Shown: positions 52,405 through 60,512, numbered from the stretch's first letter. The stretch is DNA of 64,000 nt from Leptolyngbya sp. KIOST-1 (GCF_000763385.1 NZ_JQFA01000002.1:2480001-2544000); one strand, 5' to 3'. Program-made: numbers and translations. Notes: generated by a model from the letters alone, not told the origin.

Positions 52405-53040
52405 ATGATTAAGATGTTTCGCTGTTCCGCACTGCTGCCCCTGGGGCTAACCCTGCTGCTGACGACAGCCGCCTGCACCCGTACCCCAGAGGCTCCCAAT
52501 GCCGAGGGTACCAACCCTGTGGTCACCGATCCGGTGGATCCGGCCCCGGTGGACCCCGCTCCCGCTGACCCGGTGGAGGATACCGAATCGCTGCTCTCCC
52601 TTTCGGGTGAAGGGCTGCAGCTGGTAGGGGACCAGAGCGGTTCAACCGTTACCCTCGCCTTTGGCACCGAAATGACCGTGGTGGAAAATGCCCTCACCCG
52701 GCTGGTGGGGGAACCGATTGAGTCGGGGGAAAACGAGGAATGTGGCGCGGGCCCGCAGGTGATCACCCAGTGGCCCAACGGGCTGGTGCTCCATGCCGCC
52801 AATGGCGAATTTATCGGCTGGTCGGCTCGCCCCGCTACCGACGCCACCCTAACCACCCTGTCCGGCATCGGCATCGGCTCAACCCTCGGTGACTTGGAGG
52901 CGGTTTACACTGTGGACGTGTTCGAGAGCACCCTGGGAACCGAATTTTCCACGGGCGACATGTCTGGTCTGTTGAGTTCTGCCGCACCCGATGCCACAGT
53001 CACCAATCTTTGGGCGGGTACCGTTTGTAACTTCCGCTAG
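52405..53040 (+). CDS. Putative lipoprotein of unknown function
   Basis: A 211-residue protein with a lipoprotein signal: MIKMFRCSALLPLGLTLLLT followed by the lipobox TAAC. A Pro/Asp/Glu-rich stretch follows (DPVDPAPVDPAPADPVEDTE). The mature part is beta-rich with alternating glycines (TVTLAFGTEMTVVENALTRL, GIGIGSTLGDLEAVYTVDVF) and two cysteines (EECGAG and the final TVCNF) that may form a disulfide. The ATG at 52405 gives the best signal peptide; the frame opens at 52378. I do not recognise the family. Confidence 0.75.
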   Translation: MIKMFRCSALLPLGLTLLLTTAACTRTPEAPNAEGTNPVVTDPVDPAPVDPAPADPVEDTESLLSLSGEGLQLVGDQSGSTVTLAFGTEMTVVENALTRLVGEPIESGENEECGAGPQVITQWPNGLVLHAANGEFIGWSARPATDATLTTLSGIGIGSTLGDLEAVYTVDVFESTLGTEFSTGDMSGLLSSAAPDATVTNLWAGTVCNFR

Positions 53041-53055
53041 CCTCTAATCTTTTAA

Positions 53056-53155
53056 TACCGAATCCTAGCTGAACAAACCCGCTTTGTAGGGGCGTAGCGT
53101 GCTACGCCCCTACGGGGTTCCTGGTTATGAATCGGGGTTTACCAAATCGGATTTC
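53056..53155. repeat. Dispersed palindromic repeat, copy B
   Basis: Begins TACCGAATCCT and contains the perfect 13-bp inverted repeat GTAGGGGCGTAGC (53086-53098) / GCTACGCCCCTAC (53101-53113), then ACGGGGTTCCTGGTTATGAATC and CGGATTT. It matches copy A at 29975-30076 in order and sequence. It lies 15 bases beyond the lipoprotein stop. Confidence 0.75.
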
Positions 53156-53186
53156 CTATAACGCCTGGGTAGTCAAATCCAAACAC

Positions 53187-53218
53187 AAAAAAGGTGCTGC
53201 CCCAGTTTGGGGCAGCAC
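53187..53218 (-). terminator. Intrinsic terminator of the DUF2267-like gene
   Basis: GTGCTGCCCC (53194-53203) pairs perfectly with GGGGCAGCAC (53209-53218), loop of five. On the minus strand the stem is followed by a run of T residues (A run at 53187-53192 on the plus strand). It lies 32 bases past the stop of the 53250-53813 gene. Confidence 0.9.
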
Positions 53219-53249
53219 TTATCCAAAAATGAGCGTGAGGGTTAAAACC

Positions 53250-53813
53250 CTAGGCCTGCTGCCAGAGATCGAGAACTTCGCCCTCGGGCATCCAGGTAGC
53301 AATTTCCTGAATTCGCTCCTGCGATAGCTCGGCTTTGGTAGCAGAAAAAACGGCCTTTACAGCCTGGCTGCGGACGGCATATTTGTCCTCTTGGGGTCGC
53401 TTGAGACCGCCTTCGTTTGCGACCCGAAACATGAAGCGATCGGAGTCAATTTTGAAGATGCCAGGGCCTTGCCAGGGTGGACGAACCCGGCTGAGAAATC
53501 CCACCAGGGGATTGGTATCGCGCCACAGTTCAACCACATCCATATGCAGGGACTTGTCGTTGGCATTGGGCAAGGTGTCTTCGTTTTTAAGTTCTTTAGC
53601 CACGCGATCGGCGGCTTCCGTCGTCATCAGATCGCGCATAACGCGAAAGACAATTTCGGTAAAGTCGCGAGCGTCGTAAACATCAGGAAAACCACCTTCG
53701 GTGGCGACTTTCTCCAGAAAGGGGCGATCGCGATCGGCAATTTCAGGGCGGGATGTCTGAGCATTAGCAGGCTCACCACCCGACGGATTATTGGCTTTGG
53801 TAGCATCTACCAT
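53250..53813 (-). CDS. DUF2267-like protein
   Basis: A 187-residue soluble helical protein with two tandem halves. The first reads RDFTEIVFRVMRDLMTTEAA to ELWRDTNPLVGFLSRVRPPW, the second QAVKAVFSATKAELSQERIQ to EIATWMPEGEVLDLWQQ. This arrangement of a degraded helical duplicate with W-(M)-P(E)G-x-x-x-LW resembles DUF2267; the function is unknown. It is expressed alone, judged by its own terminator and the 165-base upstream spacer. The N-terminal ~28 residues are disordered-looking. Confidence 0.7.
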   Translation of the reverse strand: MVDATKANNPSGGEPANAQTSRPEIADRDRPFLEKVATEGGFPDVYDARDFTEIVFRVMRDLMTTEAADRVAKELKNEDTLPNANDKSLHMDVVELWRDTNPLVGFLSRVRPPWQGPGIFKIDSDRFMFRVANEGGLKRPQEDKYAVRSQAVKAVFSATKAELSQERIQEIATWMPEGEVLDLWQQA

Positions 53814-53978
53814 GCTTGTTTCCTTTACTGGTTAACAGCAATAAGCTTCTGAACCAGGTTAAGAAAAATTACGCCAATTCCTTTCCTCCACAGGGATGGA
53901 CTTGCGCAGGTCAAAAGGTAGAGATTGTTAACAAACCGCGCAAGTTCAAGGGCTGTGGACAGTCCAGTCTAGAAACCA

Positions 53979-54719
53979 TCAAAACGGGAAAGGTTTCCAG
54001 GGAATCCACTCGGCCCAGAGGTTGGCCATGGTGCCGTCGGCCAGGGCAGCGGCGATCGCGGCATTGAGGGTGGCATTCAGCGTGGGGTTCTGTTTGGGGG
54101 TGGCGATCGCAAAGGGCACCCGCGTCGGCAGGGTAAAGGCAATTTCCAGCGAGTCGTCATCCTCAGCAGCCACCACCAGCACCAGTTCGTCGTCGATCAG
54201 GGCGTCGATATCCCCCGCCCGCAGGGCCGCCAGCATCTCCGGCAGCACCTGGTCGCTGCCGGGGTAGGGCACCGCCTTCGCCCCCGGGAACCCCTCTACC
54301 AGCGCGATGTTGGTGCTGTCCGCTAGCCCCCCCACCCGCTTGCCTGCCAGGTCGTCGATTGAGGTAATGCCCCTGCCTTTTTTCACCAGCACCGCTTCGT
54401 CAAACAGGCCATAGGGCTGGGTAAACCCTACGACCTGGAGGCGGGCGGGGGTAATCGCCTGGTTGAACCACACCACGTCGTACTGACCGGTACTCAGGCA
54501 GGTGTAGAACTCGGCCATGGGCAGGTTGTGCCATACCGGTGTCAGCCCCAGGGATGCACAGATGGCGCGGGCCAGTTCGGGTTCGTAACCGGTGCGGTGA
54601 CCGTCAGGGGTCAAAAAGCTCATGGGACGGGCATCGAAGTCGCTGGCGGCGATGTGGAGAATTCCAGACTCAACGGTCAGACCGCTTAGAGATTCAGCAA
54701 CGGGTAACGGAGGACACAT
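53979..54719 (-). CDS. Extracellular solute-binding protein family 3 (amino-acid type), lacking a signal peptide
   Basis: A 246-residue periplasmic-binding-protein-fold polypeptide of the polar amino acid type. Visible are ILHIAASDFDARPMSFLTP near the start, GYEPELARAICASLGL, YDVVWFNQAITPARLQVVGF, and IDDLAGKRVGGLADSTNIAL. There is no signal peptide: the homologous part begins at about residue 17, and an in-frame TAA stands 18 bases upstream of the ATG, so a longer form is impossible. It is therefore cytosolic, non-functional for transport, or exported in an unusual way. Its first codons include a 12-base match to the end of the MITE-like element. No permease or ATPase gene is adjacent. Confidence 0.8.
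   Translation of the reverse strand: MCPPLPVAESLSGLTVESGILHIAASDFDARPMSFLTPDGHRTGYEPELARAICASLGLTPVWHNLPMAEFYTCLSTGQYDVVWFNQAITPARLQVVGFTQPYGLFDEAVLVKKGRGITSIDDLAGKRVGGLADSTNIALVEGFPGAKAVPYPGSDQVLPEMLAALRAGDIDALIDDELVLVVAAEDDDSLEIAFTLPTRVPFAIATPKQNPTLNATLNAAIAAALADGTMANLWAEWIPWKPFPF
54691..54702. repeat. 12-bp match to a MITE-like element end inside the solute-binding gene start
   Basis: GATTCAGCAACG at 54691-54702 is identical to positions 18748-18759 in the right terminus of the element at 18610-18770. It covers codons 6-10 of the solute-binding protein, before the conserved domain begins. This may be chance or a remnant of an insertion. Confidence 0.35.
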
Positions 54720-54896
54720 AATCTTTGGGGGGAGAACTTATTATGACAAGTACATCCGGCTCCCCCGGTTTTGTCAACAAAGTCGTGCTCGATTCGGCCT
54801 GGTGAGTTGGTGAAACCTAACGCTGGATCTAGCCTGTTGGGTTCCGCTAGCGCTCCACCCAACCTACGACTTTGCTCCAGCTGATCGCTCCCGTAG

Positions 54897-54913
54897 GGTG
54901 GGCATTGCCCACC
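54897..54913. repeat. 17-nt palindrome GGTGGGCATTGCCCACC
   Basis: The same palindrome as at 2203-2219 except for the central base, preceded by CGTAG (the reverse complement of the CTACG that follows the first copy). Another inverted pair, GTTGGGT and ACCCAAC, is close by at about 54836-54863. Both lie in the 284-base spacer upstream of the dioxygenase-like gene (54720-55003), which otherwise shows no gene. Confidence 0.6.
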
Positions 54914-55003
54914 ACATCTGGATTCTTGTCAATCAACCTTCTCCTAAGGCCAGTCAAGTCTCTCCCGTTCCTGTGTTTCCTGCACCCAGACCATCTGTTT
55001 GCA

Positions 55004-55900
55004 ATGGACTATCAACCGATTCAACTCACCCCCGAGCAGATTCAGCAGTTCCAGGAGGACGGCTTTTTGATCCTGGAAAACTTTCTGCCGTCCGACTACG
55101 CCCAGCGCCTAGCCGATCGCCTGGAGCCCATGTTCCACGGCGAGTTTGAGACCGGCATTTTCCCCGACGAGTGGCACTGGCGACCGCGCATGAGCCTGCC
55201 CGACATCACCCGCGAAATCTGCAACGGCTGGAAGAGCGATCGCACCATCGCCAGCCTGGTGCTCTCCTCAGAAATTGGTCGCCTCAGCGCCATGCTAGCT
55301 GGGTGGGACGGGGCCAGAATTGGCCAGGACAGCCTGTGGATGAAGCCGCCCAATGCCCAGGCGATCGCCATGCACCAGGACGGTGTCTACATCGACTACC
55401 TCAACCCCGCCGAGATGATGACCTGCTGGGTCGCCCTAGACCGCGCCACCGCCGCCGACGGCACCCTGGTCTATGCCAAGGGCTCCCACAAATGGCCGAT
55501 TTCCAGCGTTGAAGGCGAGTTCCATGCCCCCACCAAGGACTACCGCTGGGCCATGCTGCAAGCGGCAGAGAATGCGGGAGTGACCGAACCCGAGCTGGTT
55601 GTGGTCGATATCCCCGCCGGGGGCTGCGCCTTCCACCATGGGCGCACCTGGCACGGCCTTGGCCCCACCACCCGCACCGAGGGTATGTTCCGCAGCATTG
55701 GGTTGCACACGATTCCCGCCAGCGCCCAGTTCCACCCCACCAACCCCCAGGGCTACATCTACGGTCGCTACAAGCGGGTGGGCAATACAGAAATGGATGA
55801 GAGTTTTTTCCCCATTCTCTGGCGCGAAGACGGCTACCGCAGTCCGCACCTAGCGGAGTATTGCAAAGATCCGCTGGGGGCGGCGATGGCGATCGCGTGA
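55004..55900 (+). CDS. Phytanoyl-CoA dioxygenase (PhyH) family protein
   Basis: A 298-residue Fe(II)/2-oxoglutarate-dependent oxygenase of the PhyH type. Iron ligands are the HxD pair His124/Asp126 in AIAMHQDGVYIDY and the distal histidine, probably His217, in HHGRTWHGLGP; an arginine for 2-oxoglutarate follows (TRTEGMFR). It begins with a typical QIQQFQEDGFLILENFLP segment. The frame opens at 54872, but the ATG at 55004 is the natural start. Such enzymes hydroxylate acyl-CoA, amino acids, or small molecules, so the substrate is open. It is the first of three same-strand genes with an acyl-CoA-dehydrogenase-like and an amine oxidase gene. Confidence 0.88.
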   Translation: MDYQPIQLTPEQIQQFQEDGFLILENFLPSDYAQRLADRLEPMFHGEFETGIFPDEWHWRPRMSLPDITREICNGWKSDRTIASLVLSSEIGRLSAMLAGWDGARIGQDSLWMKPPNAQAIAMHQDGVYIDYLNPAEMMTCWVALDRATAADGTLVYAKGSHKWPISSVEGEFHAPTKDYRWAMLQAAENAGVTEPELVVVDIPAGGCAFHHGRTWHGLGPTTRTEGMFRSIGLHTIPASAQFHPTNPQGYIYGRYKRVGNTEMDESFFPILWREDGYRSPHLAEYCKDPLGAAMAIA

Positions 55901-56019
55901 TGACCTTAAATTCCGGTCGCTGAGCTTGTCGAAGCGTGGATTGGTGGCGTAGTACCCCGGTGGTGGGTTACGGCCAGGTCTCAAGCGATCGCCAACCCCA
56001 CAGTTATCTAAGGCCTAAC

Positions 56020-56075
56020 CCACCCACCCATCCACCCTCCCACCCGCCAACCCATCCACCCCCCTACCCATCCAC
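56020..56075. repeat. Octamer array, seven units, ending four bases before a start codon
   Basis: Seven consecutive 8-base units fit CCNYCYAC or differ at one position (CCACCCAC, CCATCCAC three times, CCTCCCAC, CCGCCAAC, CCCCCTAC), and the array stops four bases before the ATG at 56080. It replaces the expected purine-rich ribosome-binding site. The array at 29804-29851 has the same consensus on the other strand. Confidence 0.85.
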
Positions 56076-56079
56076 CCCT

Positions 56080-57504
56080 ATGTCCACCAAAACCTGGAAC
56101 GGTCTCCCTTTTACCGGCCTCAGCGAAGACTTCGACCCCCAGTGGCTGCTGACGCCCGAGCAGCAGGTGCTTCAGTCAAAGCTGATTGAACTATGCGCGG
56201 CGGTACTCAGGCCCAATGCGATCGCCTCCGATCGCGGCCTGATCTACCCCCGCGAGAATTTCAAAGCCCTGGCTTCCCTGGGGTTGCTCAGCCTGTTTGT
56301 GCCCAAGGAGTGGGGCGGCCTGGGGGAAAACCACATTTGCGCCGCCATGGTGGTAGAAACGATCGCCCGCTACGGCTGCCCCAGCACGGCGATGTGCTAC
56401 ACCATGCACCTGGGGGCGGTGGCGGCGGCCCTGTTCCGCGCCCACGACAGCCCGGAATTGCAGGGTTTGCTGAAGCGGCTGGACAGCGAGGTGCTGATCG
56501 GCACGCTTTCCTATTCCGATCCCGAGACGGGCTCCCACTTCTGGTACCCCGTTTCGTCTAAGGCGACGGCCACCCCCGATGGCTGGCAGGTGAACAAAAA
56601 GGCGTCGTGGACCACCTCGGCGGGGTTTGCCGACTGGTACATTGTCCAGACCACCAGCCCCCACTTCAACGGCGATTTCTCTGACCTGTCGTGCTTTTTG
56701 ATCTACGCGGAGGAAGTCCAGGCCGAACCCCACAAATGGGACGCCCTGGGCCTGCGTGGCAACCAGTCGGGCACGCTGCTGGTGGATGGGGTGACGGTAC
56801 CGCGCGATCGCATGGTTGGCCCCGAAGGCGACGGCACCGCCAGCAATGACGAGATCGTCGATCCGTTCTTTTTGCTCTGCTCGTCGGCCTGCTGGAACGG
56901 CATTGCCCTGGGGGCGATCGACATTGCCAGGGGCCACGTCACCCGCAAAAAGCACGTGGATGTGGGCATGCGGGTAGCGGATTATCCGACGATTCAAGAC
57001 TACTTCGGTGAGGCGATCATGGACACCACCGCCTGCCGCATGTTCACCTTCTCCATGGGCCAGCTGATGGATCAGCTCACCAACGGCTGCGACTGGGCGA
57101 TCCACGCCGATGTGACGGCCCTGCCCCGCGCCGCCTACCTGCACTGGTACTGGCAGATCAAGTTTGAGGCCGCTAAGAATGTGGCCCACGTCTGCGACAA
57201 AATGCTCCACGCCTGCGGCGGTTCCGGCTTCAAAAAAGACATGGAGATCGAGCGCTACCTGCGCGACGGCAAGGCGGGCTGGGTGATGGGGCCGACCAAC
57301 GAGGTGCTGCGCCAGTTCGTTGGCAAGTCGGCCCTGCTGGGCTTCGACGCACTTGACTACTGGAACCAGTCGGTGAACGAGCGGGTGCTGCACAACGAGC
57401 TAAAGAAAATGGACGCCGATGCCAAGCGCAAGCTAGCCGAGGCGCTGCTGGCGGATCTGGAGGAGGCCGAAAAACCCACCCCGATTCCCGTCGCCGCCGC
57501 GTAG
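56080..57504 (+). CDS. Acyl-CoA dehydrogenase-like flavoprotein
   Basis: A 474-residue ACAD-fold flavoprotein. The N-terminal helical domain (LTPEQQVLQSKLIELCAAVL, LGLLSLFVPKEWGGLG), the middle beta domain starting TLSYSDPETGSHFWYPV, then KASWTTSAGFADWYIVQT, and the C-terminal helical domain with VADYPTIQDYFGEAIMD and CDKMLHACGGSGFKKDMEIERYLRD are evident. The frame extends to 55936 through a proline/histidine-rich stretch produced by the octamer array, so I use the ATG at 56080. True acyl-CoA substrate is uncertain: the family also includes nitroalkane and amine-type oxidases and hydroxylases. It follows the PhyH-like gene by 179 bases and precedes the amine oxidase. Confidence 0.87.
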   Translation: MSTKTWNGLPFTGLSEDFDPQWLLTPEQQVLQSKLIELCAAVLRPNAIASDRGLIYPRENFKALASLGLLSLFVPKEWGGLGENHICAAMVVETIARYGCPSTAMCYTMHLGAVAAALFRAHDSPELQGLLKRLDSEVLIGTLSYSDPETGSHFWYPVSSKATATPDGWQVNKKASWTTSAGFADWYIVQTTSPHFNGDFSDLSCFLIYAEEVQAEPHKWDALGLRGNQSGTLLVDGVTVPRDRMVGPEGDGTASNDEIVDPFFLLCSSACWNGIALGAIDIARGHVTRKKHVDVGMRVADYPTIQDYFGEAIMDTTACRMFTFSMGQLMDQLTNGCDWAIHADVTALPRAAYLHWYWQIKFEAAKNVAHVCDKMLHACGGSGFKKDMEIERYLRDGKAGWVMGPTNEVLRQFVGKSALLGFDALDYWNQSVNERVLHNELKKMDADAKRKLAEALLADLEEAEKPTPIPVAAA

Positions 57505-57522
57505 CGTACTTTCCGCTGCCCC

Positions 57523-57585
57523 AGAACTCGGGGTTCTGCGGTAAACCCACATCCTCTGGCACGCCCGAGAAGAACCCCGAGTTCT
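57523..57585. repeat. Perfect 15-bp inverted repeat after the acyl-CoA dehydrogenase gene
   Basis: AGAACTCGGGGTTCT at 57523-57537 is the exact reverse complement of AGAACCCCGAGTTCT at 57571-57585, with a 33-base loop. It begins 18 bases after the stop and is followed by TTTCCT. It may attenuate transcription before the amine oxidase gene, or be a palindromic repeat like that at 2073-2140. Confidence 0.75.
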
Positions 57586-57691
57586 TTCCTCACGGCCTTC
57601 TCCATCCTGCCTCTTTATCCCCCGTACGGGCGCACAGCCGTGCGCCCCTCCCCCCCAACGCCAACCCAACTACCCCACCGGAGCGTATCCC

Positions 57692-59623
57692 ATGACCATT
57701 GCCCAAGAGCGTCCTACCACTGTCTCCATCGCCCACCCCCTCGAACCCCTTACCCCTGGGGAGATCGCCGCCGCCGTCGCCATCCTGCGCCAGGAAAAAT
57801 CCCTGGGGGCCAGCACCCGCTTTGCCACCGTCACCCTGAACGAACCAGCCAAGGAAACGGTGCTGGGCTTCAGGCCGGGGGATGCGATCGTGCGGGAAGC
57901 CTTTGCGATCATTCTCGACAACGCCACCGCCCAGACCTACGAGGCGATCGTCTCGCTCACCGAAGGCACCGTGATCTCTTGGAAACACATTCCCAATGTG
58001 CAGCCGCCGATCATGCTGGATGAGTTTTTGGAGTGCGAGAATGCGGTCAAGGCTTGCCCAGAGTTCATTGAGGCGATCGCCAAGCGCGGCATCACCGATA
58101 CCAGCCTGGTGATGGTTGACCCCTGGTCTGCGGGTAACTACGGCGTTGCTGACGAAGAGGGCGTGCGCCTCTCCCGCGCCCTCTGCTGGGTGCGGGCCAA
58201 CCCCACCGACAACGGCTACGCCCGCCCCATCGAAGGCGTCATCCCCGTGGTTGACCTCAACAAAATGGAGGTCATCCGGGTCGAAGACCACGGCGTGGTG
58301 CCCCTGCCGCCCAACTCCGCCAACTACTCCCAGGAGTACATCAAAAACTTCCGCACCGACCTCAAGCCCCTGGAGATCATCCAGCCCGAAGGCCCCAGCT
58401 TCACCGTCGAGGGCCACCAGATTTCCTGGCAGAAGTGGAAAATGCGCATCGGCTTCACCCCCCGCGAGGGGCTGGTGCTCTACACCGTCAGCTATACCGA
58501 CGGCGGCGAAGAGCGGCCCATTCTCTACCGCGCCTCCCTGGCGGAAATGACCGTGCCCTACGGCGACCCCCAGCCCCACCACTACCGCAAAAACGCCTTT
58601 GATGTGGGCGAGTACGGCGTCGGCACCCTGGCCAACTCCCTCAAGCTGGGCTGCGACTGCCTGGGCGAAATCCGCTACTTCGACGCCTTTATGACCAACT
58701 CGCGGGGCGAGGTGGCCCAGATCGAGCACGCCGTCTGCCTCCACGAAGAAGACTTTGGCATTCTCTGGAAGCATGTGGACTGGCGCACGAATGAGACCGA
58801 GGTAAGGCGATCGCGCCGCCTGGTGGTTTCCTTCATCGCCACCGTGGGCAACTACGAGTACGGCTTTTTCTGGTACTTCTACCAAGACGGCACCATTCAG
58901 TACGAGGTCAAGCTCACCGGTATGCTCAGCACGGCGGCTTTCCCCTCCGGCGAAGTGCCCAAGTACGGCACCCTGATCGCCCCGCAGCTCTACGCCCCCG
59001 CCCACCAGCACATCTTCAACGTGCGGATGGATATGTGCATCGACGGCATGCAGAACTCGGTGTATGAGGTGGATGTGGAACCCGAGGAAGACGAAACCCT
59101 CAACCCCTACGGCAACGCCTTCTACGCCAAGTCCACCCTGCTTACCACCGAACAGCAGGCCCAGCGGCTGATCGACCCCATGAAGGCCCGCTACTGGAAG
59201 ATCGTCAACCCCAACGAGACCAACGCCGCGGGCTACCCCACCGCCTACAAGCTGATGCCCGGCGAAAACACCCTGCCCCTGGCTCGCCCCCACGCCAGCG
59301 TGATCAACCGCGCCACCTACATGACCAAGCACCTGTGGGTGACCCCCTACGCCCCCGACGAGAAGTTCCCGGCGGGCGATTACCCCAACCAATCGCCTGG
59401 GGGTGAAGGGCTGCCCAAGTGGACCGAGGGCGATCGCCCCGTGGACAACACCGACTTGGTGGTGTGGTACACCTTTGCCCACACCCACATTCCCCGCGCC
59501 GAAGATTGGCCGGTGATGCCCACCGCCTATATTGGCTTCATGCTCAAGCCGCTGAACTACTTCGACGAAAACCCCGCCAACGACGTGCCCCCGGCGGCTA
59601 GCAAACACAGCTGCTGCAACTAA
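57692..59623 (+). CDS. Primary-amine oxidase (copper amine oxidase)
   Basis: A 643-residue copper/TPQ enzyme that converts RCH2NH2 to an aldehyde, ammonia and hydrogen peroxide. The self-processed topaquinone tyrosine is Tyr388 in ATVGNYEYGFFW (NYE/DY motif). The catalytic base is Asp304 in NAFDVGEYGVG. Copper ligands are His438 and His440 in PAHQHIFNVRMD and the third histidine in FAHTHIPRAEDWP. A C-terminal SKHSCCN with two cysteines is unusual. There is no signal peptide, so unlike many bacterial forms it should be cytosolic; a GGAG site precedes the ATG. The enzyme is rare in cyanobacteria in my experience. Its substrate may be a monoamine, diamine or arylamine. Confidence 0.92.
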   Translation: MTIAQERPTTVSIAHPLEPLTPGEIAAAVAILRQEKSLGASTRFATVTLNEPAKETVLGFRPGDAIVREAFAIILDNATAQTYEAIVSLTEGTVISWKHIPNVQPPIMLDEFLECENAVKACPEFIEAIAKRGITDTSLVMVDPWSAGNYGVADEEGVRLSRALCWVRANPTDNGYARPIEGVIPVVDLNKMEVIRVEDHGVVPLPPNSANYSQEYIKNFRTDLKPLEIIQPEGPSFTVEGHQISWQKWKMRIGFTPREGLVLYTVSYTDGGEERPILYRASLAEMTVPYGDPQPHHYRKNAFDVGEYGVGTLANSLKLGCDCLGEIRYFDAFMTNSRGEVAQIEHAVCLHEEDFGILWKHVDWRTNETEVRRSRRLVVSFIATVGNYEYGFFWYFYQDGTIQYEVKLTGMLSTAAFPSGEVPKYGTLIAPQLYAPAHQHIFNVRMDMCIDGMQNSVYEVDVEPEEDETLNPYGNAFYAKSTLLTTEQQAQRLIDPMKARYWKIVNPNETNAAGYPTAYKLMPGENTLPLARPHASVINRATYMTKHLWVTPYAPDEKFPAGDYPNQSPGGEGLPKWTEGDRPVDNTDLVVWYTFAHTHIPRAEDWPVMPTAYIGFMLKPLNYFDENPANDVPPAASKHSCCN

Positions 59624-59703
59624 GGGGGGAGACGTGCTTCCAGTCGCCCTGAGGTACAAAATCGAGTGTTTTTTCGATCTCGATTAAGGACTGGGCTTTG
59701 GTT

Positions 59704-59739
59704 TTGTTGGTCCTGAGGTTATGCCATCAGGACCAACAA
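59704..59739. terminator. Bidirectional stem-loop between convergent genes
   Basis: TTGTTGGTCCTGA (59704-59716) and TCAGGACCAACAA (59727-59739) form a perfect 13-bp stem with a ten-base loop. It lies midway between the stops of the amine oxidase (59623) and the creatininase-like gene (59763). No long T tract follows on either strand, so it may act as a bidirectional terminator or an RNA-stabilising stem. Confidence 0.6.
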
Positions 59740-59762
59740 CGATGCTATCGTGCGTCGTATCC

Positions 59763-60512
59763 TCACTCCGCCGCCAAAAAGGCCAGATAGTCGCTGGTTA
59801 GCTCTTTCACCGCCGCCTCGTAGAGCTGCTGCCCGTGCTCGGGGGTGGCCAGGGCGGGATTTGAACCCATACGGCCATCGGGGTAGTGCTGGCGAAAATC
59901 AGTAGGGCTGTAAATGGCGTGCCCTCTGGGGGCAACCTGCGGCTCCAGGGGGGCGTGCTTGATGAAATCGGGATAGGCGTACTGGGTCAGGGCCACCTCG
60001 CTGGGGGTGGCGTGGGAGCCCTCCTGGTCGCCGTATAGATCCTTGGCCAGGGTATAGACCGACTGGGCCATAAACCAGTTGGCCGTCTTGCAGCGTACCC
60101 GCTCAGCGTTGGGAATGCGATCGGCGGCCAGGGCACTGTAGGTTTCGGCAAAGGCGGCCTTGAGGGTGGCGATGTTGCCGCCGTGGCCGTTGATAAAAAA
60201 GAAGCGGGTAAAGCCGTAGCGTACCAGGGGGGTGAGATAGTCCTGAATCAGCGCGATCAGGGTGGTGGGGCGCAGGGTCATGGAGCCGGGAAAGGCCGTG
60301 TGGTGCAGGGCCATGCCGACATTGATGGTGGGACCAACCAGGGCCTCGGCAGCGTCACCAACCCCTTTGGCGACGACTTCAGCACAGATGGCGTCGGTGC
60401 CAATCAGGCCGGTGGGGCCATGCTGCTCGGTTGAACCAATCGGCAGAATGATGCCCGTCGATCGGGTCAAATAGGTCTCAACTTCAGGCCACGTACAGAG
60501 GTGGAGCAGCAT
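59763..60512 (-). CDS. Creatininase family amidohydrolase-like protein
   Basis: A 249-residue metal-dependent protein of the creatininase fold. Metal ligands are in ILPIGSTEQHGPTGLIGTD (Glu/His/Asp), INGHGGN (His) and the glutamate of GSHATPSEVALTQY. The family includes creatinine amidohydrolase, FAPy deformylase and the MftE peptidase of mycofactocin synthesis. No other mycofactocin gene is present, so an amide-hydrolase role is the better guess. The ATG at 60512 (MLLHLCTWPE) fits the family beginning. It faces the amine oxidase gene and might act on a related nitrogen compound, which is inference. Confidence 0.87.
   Translation of the reverse strand: MLLHLCTWPEVETYLTRSTGIILPIGSTEQHGPTGLIGTDAICAEVVAKGVGDAAEALVGPTINVGMALHHTAFPGSMTLRPTTLIALIQDYLTPLVRYGFTRFFFINGHGGNIATLKAAFAETYSALAADRIPNAERVRCKTANWFMAQSVYTLAKDLYGDQEGSHATPSEVALTQYAYPDFIKHAPLEPQVAPRGHAIYSPTDFRQHYPDGRMGSNPALATPEHGQQLYEAAVKELTSDYLAFLAAE

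Noticed and set aside
55936-56079. N-terminal extension of the acyl-CoA-dehydrogenase-like protein
   Set aside because: It encodes a Pro/His/Thr stretch made by the octamer array and ends before the natural family start at 56080.
56191-57393. 400-codon frame opposite the acyl-CoA-dehydrogenase-like gene
   Set aside because: Antisense shadow without recognisable protein features.
57590-59659. 689-codon open frame on the minus strand opposite the amine oxidase
   Set aside because: It is the antisense shadow of a gene with clear catalytic motifs; the translation is Gly/Val/His-rich with no domain. High GC content leaves the opposite strand free of stops.
59763-60512. Mycofactocin biosynthesis (MftE) reading of the creatininase-family gene
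   Set aside because: No mftA, mftB, mftC, mftD or mftF gene is nearby and the family has other members.
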